Shown: positions 56,724-64,000 of the stretch, piece after piece
Layout of the letters: every line of letters begins with the position of its first letter
Numbering within the stretch: position 1 is the first letter of the stretch
Source: Comamonas resistens
GTDB taxonomy: Bacteria > Pseudomonadota > Gammaproteobacteria > Burkholderiales > Burkholderiaceae_C
Reading direction: 5' to 3'
Length of the DNA stretch: 64,000 nt
Assembly: GCF_030064165.1 (NCBI RefSeq)
Contig: NZ_CP125947.1
Coordinates: 2,976,001 to 3,040,000 of the forward strand
Position numbers and translations under genes: made by a program
Notes under the pieces: model-generated
Databases searched by the model: none
What the model was told of the DNA's origin: nothing
What the model saw: only the letters and a program-made list of their open reading frames with translations

Positions 56724-57001
56724 ACGGTGGGGCGATCAGAAACAAGGTAACTTGTCACTATTGTGCGACGGCAATATTTCTCAAATGTAAAGCGGACAGG
56801 CGCGCAATTGCTGGTGCGCCACACCCTTCACCCGAAGCCTGCGAGCTCGGAGCACGGCAATGGCCGCGCTCGCGGCCTGTCACTGTAACCATGCTTACGA
56901 CTCTCCACCTGGTTGCAATGGACTAGGTACCGAGCTGCCAGGCACATGATTTTCATAGCGTCTCACGTAAACCTAGACAGGGTTAGACCCCTATTTGATG
57001 C
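56724..57001. other. Intergenic region upstream of the RND operon
   Basis: No TetR or other regulator gene is present. A small inverted repeat ACAAG-GTAA-CTTGT (56742-56755) lies 19-32 bp upstream of the adaptor ATG and may be an operator. The rest shows nothing clear. Confidence 0.5.
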
Positions 57002-58474
57002 CTAGGTATGCGCCTTGGCTGCAGGCGCCTGCCGCACGCGCAGCATGCTGAAGACCCCGGCCATGGCGGCAAAGCCACCGGCAATCCACAGCGCCAGCAC
57101 TTCGGCATGGCCGCCATGGCCACCGGAAATGACAAAAATCGTGCCCAGCACCACCGCGCCCAGTGTCTGCCCGGTCATGCGGGCCGAACTCAGCATGCCG
57201 CCGGCCGCGCCGCTGCGCGCCAGTGGTGCCGAAGTGACGATGGTGTGATTATTCGGTGACTGATAGAGCGCAAAGCCGCTGCCGGCCAGCAGCATGCGCC
57301 AGACCATGTCCCAGTGCGCCACATCCGCCGGCATGGCGGCCAGCAGCCACAGACCGCTGGCAAACATGGCCATGCCGATGCCGCCCAGCAGACCATCGGG
57401 ATACTTGCCGATCAAACGGCCCGCAATCGGCGCCGTCAGCATGGTCGCCACGGGCCAGCTGGTGATCAGCATGCCGGCCTCCATGGGCGACAGGCCACGC
57501 GCATCCAGCAGCAAAAATGGCAGGGCCAGATAAGACATCATCTGCGCCGTGAAGGCCGAAACCGAGCCGCACATGGACAGTGCAAACACCGGGATACGCA
57601 GCAGATCAACAGGAAACAGCGGCGCCTGCATGGGCCACTGGCGGCGCAGATAGACATAGCCCACCAGCACGCCCGCCACCAGCAGCCACCAGCCCGACGG
57701 CATCCAGGAACTGGCCGGCGCACTGTGCGGGCCCAGGTGCATGCCCAGCTGTTCGCCGCCCAGAAAGATCAGCGTGAACATCAGGATGTTGAGCAGCACA
57801 TCCAGCGGCGCAATCCTTTCGCGGCTGTCCTGGCCCGCATGACTCACGGGGTTGGCAGGCAAGGCCTTGCGCCCCAGCCACAGCGTGAACAAACCCAGCG
57901 GCACATTGATGGCAAACAGCCAGGGCCAGCTGCCCACGGACAAGATCGCCGCCGCCACCGATGGCCCGGCCATGGAGGATGTGGCCACCGTCAGGGAATT
58001 GATGGCCATGCCGCGGCCCAACTTGTCGCTGGGATAGGTCAGGCGCACCAGGGCCGCATTCACGCTCATCACGCCAGAGGCGCCGATACCTTGAAAAACA
58101 CGGGCCGCAATCAGCGTGGCCAGCGAATCGGCCATCAGCGCGCCCACGGAGGCCAGCACAAAAACCGCCATGCCCACCAGATAGATGCGCCGGTAGCCCA
58201 GGCGCTCGCCCAGAGCCGCCAGCGGCAGCAGCAACACCAGGCCCGCCAGTTGATAGGCGTTGACCACCCACAGTGTCTGGGCGGAGCTGGCCTGCAACTC
58301 CCTGGCAATGGCGGGCAGGGCCAGGTTGACGATGCTGCTGTCCAGCACCGACAGCGTCAGCCCCAGGATGATGACCAGCATGGCCCGGCCGCGCGGGCCC
58401 TCAGGCAGACCTTGATGCAGGCCCTGATGCACGGGAGCCGGATTGATGCCAGAGCTTGCAGCGGGCTCAGCCAT
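57002..58474 (-). CDS. MFS drug transporter, DHA2-type (14 TM)
   Basis: ATG 58474 gives 490 aa; the frame upstream belongs to the overlapping gene. Motif D1 reads LTLSVLDSSIVNLALPAIAR (about 38-57), motif A GERLGYRRIYLVG and motif C GPSVAAAILSVGSWPWLFAI, typical of DHA2 proteins such as EmrB/SmvA. It should export drugs by proton antiport. The start overlaps the upstream Bcr-type gene by 8 bp. Confidence 0.9.
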   Translation of the reverse strand: MAEPAASSGINPAPVHQGLHQGLPEGPRGRAMLVIILGLTLSVLDSSIVNLALPAIARELQASSAQTLWVVNAYQLAGLVLLLPLAALGERLGYRRIYLVGMAVFVLASVGALMADSLATLIAARVFQGIGASGVMSVNAALVRLTYPSDKLGRGMAINSLTVATSSMAGPSVAAAILSVGSWPWLFAINVPLGLFTLWLGRKALPANPVSHAGQDSRERIAPLDVLLNILMFTLIFLGGEQLGMHLGPHSAPASSWMPSGWWLLVAGVLVGYVYLRRQWPMQAPLFPVDLLRIPVFALSMCGSVSAFTAQMMSYLALPFLLLDARGLSPMEAGMLITSWPVATMLTAPIAGRLIGKYPDGLLGGIGMAMFASGLWLLAAMPADVAHWDMVWRMLLAGSGFALYQSPNNHTIVTSAPLARSGAAGGMLSSARMTGQTLGAVVLGTIFVISGGHGGHAEVLALWIAGGFAAMAGVFSMLRVRQAPAAKAHT

Positions 58475-59666
58475 GACGCGCTCCCCGTGAGCCGCCCAAC
58501 GTGATCCAGGCCAGCGCCACGCCCACCAGTGCACCCAGTGCCATGCCCACCACCATGGGCAGGGGCTTGCCGTTCGAGAAATGGCCGACGATCTGCATGG
58601 CTGCCGCACCGCTGAGCATCTGCAGCGTGCCCAGCAAGGCCGAAGCCGTGCCGGCAATCTCGCCATGCTCTTCCAGCGCCAGCACCGAAGTCGTCGGAAT
58701 CACCAGCCCCATCAGCGCACTGGCGACAAAGTACAGCGCAACCAGCACTGCCAGCTTTTCACCGCCCATCAGGTAATAAGTCATGAGCGAAGCCATGACC
58801 AGCCCCGATGCCGATGCTGCCACCTTGACCACATTCACCAGCCCATAGCGCTGGCCCAGCCGTCCCGTGAATTGCGCTGCACCGATAAAGGCGATGGAGT
58901 TCAGCGCAAACGCCATGCTGTACTGCGTGGAGGACAGGCCGTAGTAATTGATGAGCACAAAGGGCGAGCCCGCCAGATAGACAAAAAAGCCCGCCATGGC
59001 ACAGCCGCCGATAAAGACCAGGCCCAGATAGTGAGCATCGCGCAGCAGCTTGAGATAGGCCTTGAACGCCCCGCCCAGGCTGCTGTCCAGCCGCAGCTCG
59101 GGCGTACGGGTCTCCTCCACGCCGCGCCAGGTGGCGACCAGGCCCAGCATGGCGGCCGCAGCCACCACCCAGAATACGGCGCGCCAGCCAGCCACAGCAA
59201 TCACGCCGCTGCCAGCCAGTGGTGCCAGAATGGGCGAGACGCTGAACACCAGCATCAGCAGCGACATCATGCGCGCGGCGGCGTGACCGGTATGCAGATC
59301 GCGCACCACGGCACGCGGCACGGCCATGCCGGCCGCAGCGCCCAGGCCCTGAAGAAAACGAAAGACCACCAGGGTCTCGATATTGGGAGCCAGCGCACAG
59401 CCCACGCTGGCGGCAGCAAACAGAATCAGGCCAAAGTACAGCGGCGGTTTGCGGCCCAGCATGTCGGACACAGGACCATAGAGCAACTGCCCCACGCCGA
59501 TGGAGAGGAAGAAAGCCGTCAGGCTGGCTTGCACTGCCCCGACCTGGGCGCCCAGGCTGCTGCCGATCTGGGGCAGCGCGGGCAAATACATATCGATGGC
59601 GAACGGCCCAATGGCCGACAACAGGCCCAAAATCAGAACCAGACGCAGGGAAACGGAAGCTTGCAT
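58467..59666 (-). CDS. Bcr/CflA-family MFS drug exporter (12 TM)
   Basis: ATG 59666 gives 399 aa. GLLSAIGPFAIDMYLPALPQ in TM1 is the Bcr/CflA hallmark, with GPVSDMLGRKPPLYFGL as motif A and SVSPILAPLAGSGVIAVAGW as motif C. E. coli Bcr exports bicyclomycin and sulfonamides. It is cotranscribed and translationally coupled with the DHA2 gene. Confidence 0.92.
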   Translation of the reverse strand: MQASVSLRLVLILGLLSAIGPFAIDMYLPALPQIGSSLGAQVGAVQASLTAFFLSIGVGQLLYGPVSDMLGRKPPLYFGLILFAAASVGCALAPNIETLVVFRFLQGLGAAAGMAVPRAVVRDLHTGHAAARMMSLLMLVFSVSPILAPLAGSGVIAVAGWRAVFWVVAAAAMLGLVATWRGVEETRTPELRLDSSLGGAFKAYLKLLRDAHYLGLVFIGGCAMAGFFVYLAGSPFVLINYYGLSSTQYSMAFALNSIAFIGAAQFTGRLGQRYGLVNVVKVAASASGLVMASLMTYYLMGGEKLAVLVALYFVASALMGLVIPTTSVLALEEHGEIAGTASALLGTLQMLSGAAAMQIVGHFSNGKPLPMVVGMALGALVGVALAWITLGGSRGARHG

Positions 59667-59831
59667 AGAGGTGCAATTGTCGTGGTAACTTGATTTACGT
59701 GCTGAGCAACGTGCGTTTTGCGGCCAACGCCCTGCCCTTGCCGCCAACAGCAAGGCTTTCACCGCTGTCATTGGGGCAATGGCTTGCGCCACCAGCGGCA
59801 CAATCGCGGCAACACATCATTGAGAGATGCC

Positions 59832-60461
59832 GTGCATTTGCCTTTTTTTGCCGCAATTCCCAAACTGGCTGTGCGCAGCCTGCTATGTTTTTTGGTGATC
59901 CCTGCCTTCGCGCAAGACGCCGCCCCGACCTCGGCTGTTCCAGCAACTGTGCCTTTTCACCCATCGCCCGACGGGCAGATGGTGATCGACACCCGGGCCA
60001 AACTGGCCTGGCCGCGCTGCGCCGAAGGCATGGACTGGAACGGCAAGAGCTGCACGGGCAGCGCCCTGCTCCTGAACTACAAGCAGGCCCAGGCCCATGC
60101 GGCAGAGCGCAGCAAGAGCGAGAACCTGCGCTGGCGGCTGCCGCGGGTCAACGAGTTCAAACGCCTGCTGGACCGTGGCAGCAAGCCGCAAGGCCTGAAC
60201 CCCGAGTTCTTTCCCAATGCCCCGCGCGACTGGCACTGGACAGGCACGGCTGCCGTCAACACCCAGCGCCTGAACAGCTACAACTACAGCCAGGTCGACA
60301 AATCTCAAAGCATTACCGGCCTGTCGGCACAGCAAGCCTGGGCCGTCAACACCGAAACCCTGCAGACCACGCCGGACATGGGCAAGGGCAATGCCCTGCT
60401 GCTGCGCCTGGTGCGCCCGGCGACAGAAGCGGAGCTGAAGGAGCTGGGCCGCGCACCATGA
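59832..60461 (+). CDS. DUF1566-domain exported protein
   Basis: I place the start at GTG 59832 (TTG 59820 is an alternative), giving about 209 aa with a signal peptide (LAVRSLLCFLVIPAFA-Q). A DUF1566/Lcl domain follows: KLAWPRCAEGMDWNGKSCTG, LRWRLPRVNEFKRLLDRG, WTGTAAVN and LLRLVRP. Such domains occur on secreted, sometimes adhesive proteins; its role here is unknown. Confidence 0.8.
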   Translation: MHLPFFAAIPKLAVRSLLCFLVIPAFAQDAAPTSAVPATVPFHPSPDGQMVIDTRAKLAWPRCAEGMDWNGKSCTGSALLLNYKQAQAHAAERSKSENLRWRLPRVNEFKRLLDRGSKPQGLNPEFFPNAPRDWHWTGTAAVNTQRLNSYNYSQVDKSQSITGLSAQQAWAVNTETLQTTPDMGKGNALLLRLVRPATEAELKELGRAP

Positions 60462-60475
60462 AAATGGCTCCCACG

Positions 60476-60600
60476 CCTGCCCAGCGAACGGCTCGACGGC
60501 AATAAGTCACCCCACGCTCCCCACTGTCTGTGGTTCGCTATCCCTCCAAGAGGACCTAGGCGACCCCGGCGTTTTTATCCTGGCGCGGCCCGGCGATAAA
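60476..60600. repeat. Degenerate copy of the C-rich intergenic repeat
   Basis: The stretch contains GGCTCGACGGCAATAAGTCA, CCCCACGCTCCCCACTGTCT and ends GGCGCGGCCCGGCGATAAAA, parallel to the copies at 24300-24464. Confidence 0.55.
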
Positions 60601-60628
60601 AAAGCCTTGCCATTCCCGGCAAGGCTTT
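60601..60628. terminator. Terminator between the DUF1566 and SDR genes
   Basis: AAAGCCTTGCC (60601-60611), loop ATTCCC, GGCAAGGCTTT (60618-60628). A and T tracts on both sides suit the convergent genes. Confidence 0.85.
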
Positions 60629-60646
60629 CTTTGGCAACCTGGACTC

Positions 60647-61552
60647 TCAGCCAGCGCGCAACGCGGCCTTGAGGCTCTCCCCCAACTCGGGCTTGTGGGC
60701 AAACGGGTCCGTGGGATTGCGCCCCCGCACCACATCCTCCATGCGCACCTGCACCGAGCCCAGGGCCTGAGGGTGGCTGTAGATATAGAACTGGCCAGAT
60801 GCCATGGCCTCAAACACCTTCTGCGCCACATCGGTCGCCGTGACCTTGCCCGAACCGACTGCCTTGTCGGTCATGGCCTGGCCGATCTTCTGGCTGGCCG
60901 TCAGCGGCTGCGCCTCCAGACTCTGCGGACGATTGCGTTCGCTATGGCCTATGCCCGTGGGCACAAAGAAAGGACACAGCAAGCTGGCGCTGACCTGGTC
61001 CGACACCAGAGCCAGGTCCTGGTAGAGCGTCTCGGTCAGAGACACCACCGCATGCTTGCTGACGTTGTAAATGCCCATATTGGGCGGAGCCAGCAGGCCC
61101 GCCATGCTGGCGGTGTTGACGATATGGCCTTCGTAGGCAGGGTCGGCCTTGGCGGCCTCCAGCATCATGGGCGTGAACAGGCGCACACCGTGGATCACGC
61201 CCCAGACGTTGACACCCAGCACCCATTGCCAGTCGGCAACCGTGTTTTCCCAGACCAGACCACCGGCACCCACGCCCGCATTGTTGAACACAAAGTGCGG
61301 TGCGCCAAAAGTCGCCTTGACCTCGGCAGCCAGCTTTTCCATCTGCGCCGCATCCGACACATCGACCTTGCGCGCCAGCACCTGAACACCGGTAGCTTTG
61401 AGCTCTGCTTCGGCCTTGTCCAGGGCTTCCTGCTGCACGTCGACCAGCACCAGATTCATGCCCCTGGCCGCCCCGATGCGTGCGCACTCCAGACCAAAGC
61501 CCGAGCCTGCACCCGTCAAAACCGCCGTCTTTCCCTTGAAGTTCGTGATCAT
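60647..61552 (-). CDS. Short-chain dehydrogenase/reductase
   Basis: The 301-aa SDR has the cofactor motif TGAGSGFG (about 14-21), an Asp after the second strand (VLVDVQ, favouring NAD), NNAG at about 90-93 and the active site with Ser in NTASMAG and YNVSK. The substrate is unknown. It is on the same strand as the MDR oxidoreductase, thioesterase and terminal SDR genes. Confidence 0.92.
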   Translation of the reverse strand: MITNFKGKTAVLTGAGSGFGLECARIGAARGMNLVLVDVQQEALDKAEAELKATGVQVLARKVDVSDAAQMEKLAAEVKATFGAPHFVFNNAGVGAGGLVWENTVADWQWVLGVNVWGVIHGVRLFTPMMLEAAKADPAYEGHIVNTASMAGLLAPPNMGIYNVSKHAVVSLTETLYQDLALVSDQVSASLLCPFFVPTGIGHSERNRPQSLEAQPLTASQKIGQAMTDKAVGSGKVTATDVAQKVFEAMASGQFYIYSHPQALGSVQVRMEDVVRGRNPTDPFAHKPELGESLKAALRAG

Positions 61553-61664
61553 TCTTGTCTCCGAATATTTTTATGTGAGCAGTGCCTGAAGCTGGCTCGC
61601 TCCAGATCAGAGATGCCGAGCAAGAGCCGCCTCGCGGCGGGGCCGCCCCGGCGAAGGCATCGTC

Positions 61665-61701
61665 CCCCTTCCCTAGCGCGCAGCGCGTAGAGAAAGGGGG
61701 C
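61665..61701. repeat. C-rich/G-rich inverted repeat
   Basis: CCCCCTTCCCTAGCGCGC and GCGCGTAGAGAAAGGGGG form an imperfect hairpin, embedded in GC-rich DNA between the MDR and SDR genes. Confidence 0.45.
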
Positions 61702-61737
61702 GCCCGGCTAGGGGAAGGCACAAAGCGCTTCAGGGGG

Positions 61738-62754
61738 TCAGACCAGTTTCACCAACTGCTTGCCGAAGTTCTTGCCCTTGAGCAGGCCCAGGAAAGCAGC
61801 AGGGGCCGACGCCAGTCCCTCGGACACTGTTTCGCGCGGCTTGAGCTTGCCTGCGGCAACCAGGCCCCCCAGCTCGGTCAGTGCCTCGCCCCAGACCTCC
61901 ATGTGCTCGCTGACGATAAAGCCTTCGAGCTTGATGCGGTTGACCAGCAGTAGCGCAGGATTGGCCAGCGGCAGAGGCTGGCCGTCATAGCCGGCAATCA
62001 TGCCGCACAGGGCAACACGCGCAAACGCATTGGTGCGCAGCAGCACGGCATCGAAGATATAGCCGCCCACATTTTCGAAATAGCCGTCGATGCCATTGGG
62101 GCAGGCCTCCTTGAGTGCCTTGGCCATGGTCTTGACGTCGGGGTGCTCGCGGTAATCGATGCAGGCATCAAAGCCCAGTTCGTTCACTGCATAGGCGCAT
62201 TTTTCCGGGCCACCGGCAATACCCACCACGCGGCAGCCGCGTGCCCTGGCCAGGGCCGCAAACGCACTGCCCACGGCACCGGTGGCAGCGCTGATCACCA
62301 TGGTTTCGCCGGCCTTGGGATTGATGATCTTGACCAGTCCATACCAGGCCGTGACGCCCGGCATGCCCACGGCACCCAGGTAATAGGACAGAGGCACATA
62401 AGTGGTATCGACCTTGCGCAGCGCACCGGGCACACCGGGGTTGACGACCGAATACTGCTGCCAGCCCCCCATGCCGACGACCTTGTCGCCCGCATGGAAC
62501 TTGGGATGGCGGCTTTCCACCACCTCGCCCACCGTGCCGCCCTGCATGACCTCGCCCAGCGGCTGGGGCTGGGCATAGCTCTTGGAGTCATTCATGCGGC
62601 CCCGCATATAGGGGTCCAGACTCAGATAGTGATGGCGCACCAGCACCTCGCCATCCTGCAGCGCGGGCAGCTCGGACTGCGCCAGCTTGAAGTTGCTCTC
62701 TACCGCCTCGCCCGTGGGGCGGTTGTCGAGAAGAATCTGTTGGTTCACGGTCAT
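61738..62754 (-). CDS. NADP-dependent oxidoreductase, zinc-independent MDR (CurA/PTGR-like)
   Basis: GAGGAA precedes ATG 62754, giving 338 aa. LSLDPYMRGRMNDSKSY at about 47-63 and VVISAATGAVGSAFAALARA at about 148-167 (nucleotide loop) identify the leukotriene B4 12-hydroxydehydrogenase/CurA group, which reduces alkenal or enone double bonds. Zinc ligands are absent, as expected for the group. Confidence 0.92.
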   Translation of the reverse strand: MTVNQQILLDNRPTGEAVESNFKLAQSELPALQDGEVLVRHHYLSLDPYMRGRMNDSKSYAQPQPLGEVMQGGTVGEVVESRHPKFHAGDKVVGMGGWQQYSVVNPGVPGALRKVDTTYVPLSYYLGAVGMPGVTAWYGLVKIINPKAGETMVISAATGAVGSAFAALARARGCRVVGIAGGPEKCAYAVNELGFDACIDYREHPDVKTMAKALKEACPNGIDGYFENVGGYIFDAVLLRTNAFARVALCGMIAGYDGQPLPLANPALLLVNRIKLEGFIVSEHMEVWGEALTELGGLVAAGKLKPRETVSEGLASAPAAFLGLLKGKNFGKQLVKLV

Positions 62755-62826
62755 GATGCATTCCTCGAAAAGTGACGAGGCCAGGGGAAATTCACACCCG
62801 ATCACCCCCTACCCCTTGCTGGCAAA

Positions 62827-62868
62827 GCGCTATGCGCTATGCGCTATGCGCTATGCGCTATGCGCTAT
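62827..62868. repeat. Tandem repeat: six exact copies of GCGCTAT
   Basis: Six head-to-tail copies of the 7-mer GCGCTAT run from 62827 to 62868 in the 131-bp gap upstream of the MDR gene and downstream of the thioesterase gene. Confidence 0.97.
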
Positions 62869-62885
62869 CAAAAAAATATAACTCG

Positions 62886-63326
62886 TCAGTCGGTCGCAGG
62901 CCCGTTGCTCTCAGGCTTGCGCTTCATGTATTTGAAGGTGCCCGTGGCATGGACGCACAAGCGGCCCTGTGCGTCGTAGATGCGGCCCTCGGTGAAAGCC
63001 ATGGTACCTGTGCGATGCAGCAGCACGCCCTTGCCCACCAGGGGTCCGCGCGCGGCCTGCATGAACGAGGTCTTCATCTCTATGGTGACCACGCCCATCT
63101 CGAAATCCACGCTGCGCGCGGCCACGGCCATGGTCACGTCCAACAGCGCCATGGAGGCACCGCCATGCGTGACGCCAAAGGAGTTCAGATGCGAGGGCTG
63201 CGGCGTGTAGTGCAGCTCGGACTCTCCTCCCTCCATCTTGTGCAGGGTCATGCCCAGCTCTGTAACAAAGGGAATATCTGCACCGAATGACAACACGCTA
63301 TGGTCTTTCTCAATGATGGGCCGCAC
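62886..63326 (-). CDS. PaaI-type hotdog thioesterase
   Basis: The 146-aa hotdog protein has NSFGVTHGGASMALLDVTMA at about 48-67 (HGG plus the catalytic Asp region) and IEMKTSFMQAARGPLVGKG. It should hydrolyse acyl- or aryl-CoA thioesters in the cytoplasm. It lies between two SDR/MDR genes on the same strand, suggesting acyl-CoA metabolism, but no ligase or dehydrogenase partner confirms this. Confidence 0.9.
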   Translation of the reverse strand: MRPIIEKDHSVLSFGADIPFVTELGMTLHKMEGGESELHYTPQPSHLNSFGVTHGGASMALLDVTMAVAARSVDFEMGVVTIEMKTSFMQAARGPLVGKGVLLHRTGTMAFTEGRIYDAQGRLCVHATGTFKYMKRKPESNGPATD

Positions 63327-63396
63327 GGACAGGCGGCAATGCCTTGAATGTATACGCGCCAGCTCATGCCCAGGGCGAGCAATTCAAGGCCTTGGC

Positions 63397-64000
63397 TCAG
63401 CCGCCTACCAGCGCGCTGACACCACCGTCCACCGCCATCCACTGGCCCGTGATGTGCTTGCCCGCATCGCTGGCATACAGCAGGGTCAGGCCCTTGAGGT
63501 CCTCATCGTCGCCCAGACGGCGCAGCGGTGCATGGGACTTCATCTCGTCCTCGCCCAGGGTCTCGATCAGCACGGCAGCCATCTTGGTCTTGAAAAAGCC
63601 CGGGCAGATGGCATTGACGGTGATGCCGTGCTCGCCCCACTCACCGGCCAATGCGCGCGTGAAATTAATCACCGCGCCCTTGGAAGTGTTGTAGGCAATG
63701 GTCTTCATGCCCGTGGGATTGCCGCCCAGGCCGGCAATCGATGCCAGATTGATGATGCGACCGCTCTTGCGCTCCAGCATGGACAGGCGGGCAATCTGCT
63801 GGCTCAGCAGAAAATAGCCACGCACATTGAGGTTCATGACCTTGTCCCAGGCCGAGGTGGGATGATCCTCGGCAGGAGCGCCCCAGCTGGCACCCGCGTT
63901 GTTGATCAGAATGTCCACATGACCGAGGCGCTGCACGGTCTCTTTGGCCAGGCGCTCGATATCGGCCTCGTCCGAACAGTCGGCGGCAATCCAGTCCGCC
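63397..64000 (-). CDS. SDR family oxidoreductase, cut by the window edge
   Basis: The frame is open to the edge, so the N terminus and cofactor-binding glycine motif are outside. The visible part runs from ADWIAADCSDEADIERLAKE through VDILINNAGASWG, IINLASIAGLGG (Ser), YNTSKGAVI (Tyr/Lys) and VNAICPGFFKTKM. This is a classical SDR of about 250 aa. The C-terminal WMAVDGGVSALVGG is the common tail of the FabG-like group. Confidence 0.92.
   Translation of the reverse strand, partial: ADWIAADCSDEADIERLAKETVQRLGHVDILINNAGASWGAPAEDHPTSAWDKVMNLNVRGYFLLSQQIARLSMLERKSGRIINLASIAGLGGNPTGMKTIAYNTSKGAVINFTRALAGEWGEHGITVNAICPGFFKTKMAAVLIETLGEDEMKSHAPLRRLGDDEDLKGLTLLYASDAGKHITGQWMAVDGGVSALVGG

Noticed and set aside
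62827..62868. Possible CRISPR array
   Set aside because: Units are 7 bp with no spacers; it is a simple tandem repeat. No CRISPR array or cas gene was seen anywhere in the window.

Overview
The window looks like chromosomal DNA of a Comamonadaceae betaproteobacterium, most likely Comamonas of the testosteroni group. This is an inference from high-GC coding style, the gene families present (ACS-type MFS carriers, SstT, split ChrA, DmeR/DmeF, ybbA/tesA, smpB-ratA-rnfH) and intergenic repeats of a kind I associate with this family. No database search was possible. Most of the window is ordinary chromosome: dense genes, short gaps and many clear intrinsic terminators.

Region by region. 1-1.74 kb: a hipB/hipA toxin-antitoxin operon with an inverted-repeat operator. 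1.76-9.24 kb: a compact catabolic island. FAH-family and arylmalonate-decarboxylase-like genes face an operon of an MFS carrier, an exported serine hydrolase, a dihydropyrimidinase/hydantoinase and a hydantoin-racemase-like protein, followed by a FadR-type GntR regulator. A shared box (ATTGTTGACAA and variants) lies in the divergent promoter and on the GntR start codon. This is the best candidate for an undescribed pathway. 9.4-23.6 kb: split chromate transporter, SRPBCC protein, a sirtuin broken by an in-frame amber codon, rlmB, sstT, ybbA-like ABC ATPase/tesA, a DUF2189 membrane protein with a Ser/Gly-rich small protein, metC, BON lipoprotein, SulP permease, GGDEF protein, MinD/FleN-like ATPase and trhO-like sulfurtransferase. 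23.7-38.4 kb: flavodoxin, DoxX, pirin/LysR pair, FAD oxidoreductase, gluQ-trmB, a periplasmic-binding-protein/diguanylate-cyclase pair, alaS with an extra segment of about 38 residues, then DUF4259, smpB, ratA, rnfH and DUF4124.

38.5-43.2 kb: guaB and guaA, with a vapBC module between them, then a UspA protein. 43.3-50.5 kb is the accessory stretch. It holds a WXXGXW lipoprotein and two tRNA-Pro genes about 1.7 kb apart, the second missing one acceptor-stem base. Between them are a 46-bp nested palindrome and three tiny ORFs, each with a good Shine-Dalgarno sequence. DUF1232, dmeF/dmeR with a typical operator, a decayed IS5-type transposase abutting a truncated and frameshifted Old Yellow Enzyme gene, and two small lipoproteins follow. 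50.7-59.7 kb: an RND tripartite efflux operon and two overlapping MFS drug-efflux genes, with no local regulator. 59.8-64 kb: DUF1566 protein, SDR, zinc-independent MDR oxidoreductase, a 7-bp x 6 tandem repeat, PaaI-type thioesterase and an SDR cut by the window edge.

The genes supply purine synthesis (guaB, guaA), translation and tRNA/rRNA modification (alaS, gluQ, trmB, rlmB, smpB), c-di-GMP signalling, metal and drug export, and one probable catabolic pathway for a cyclic amide or ureide.
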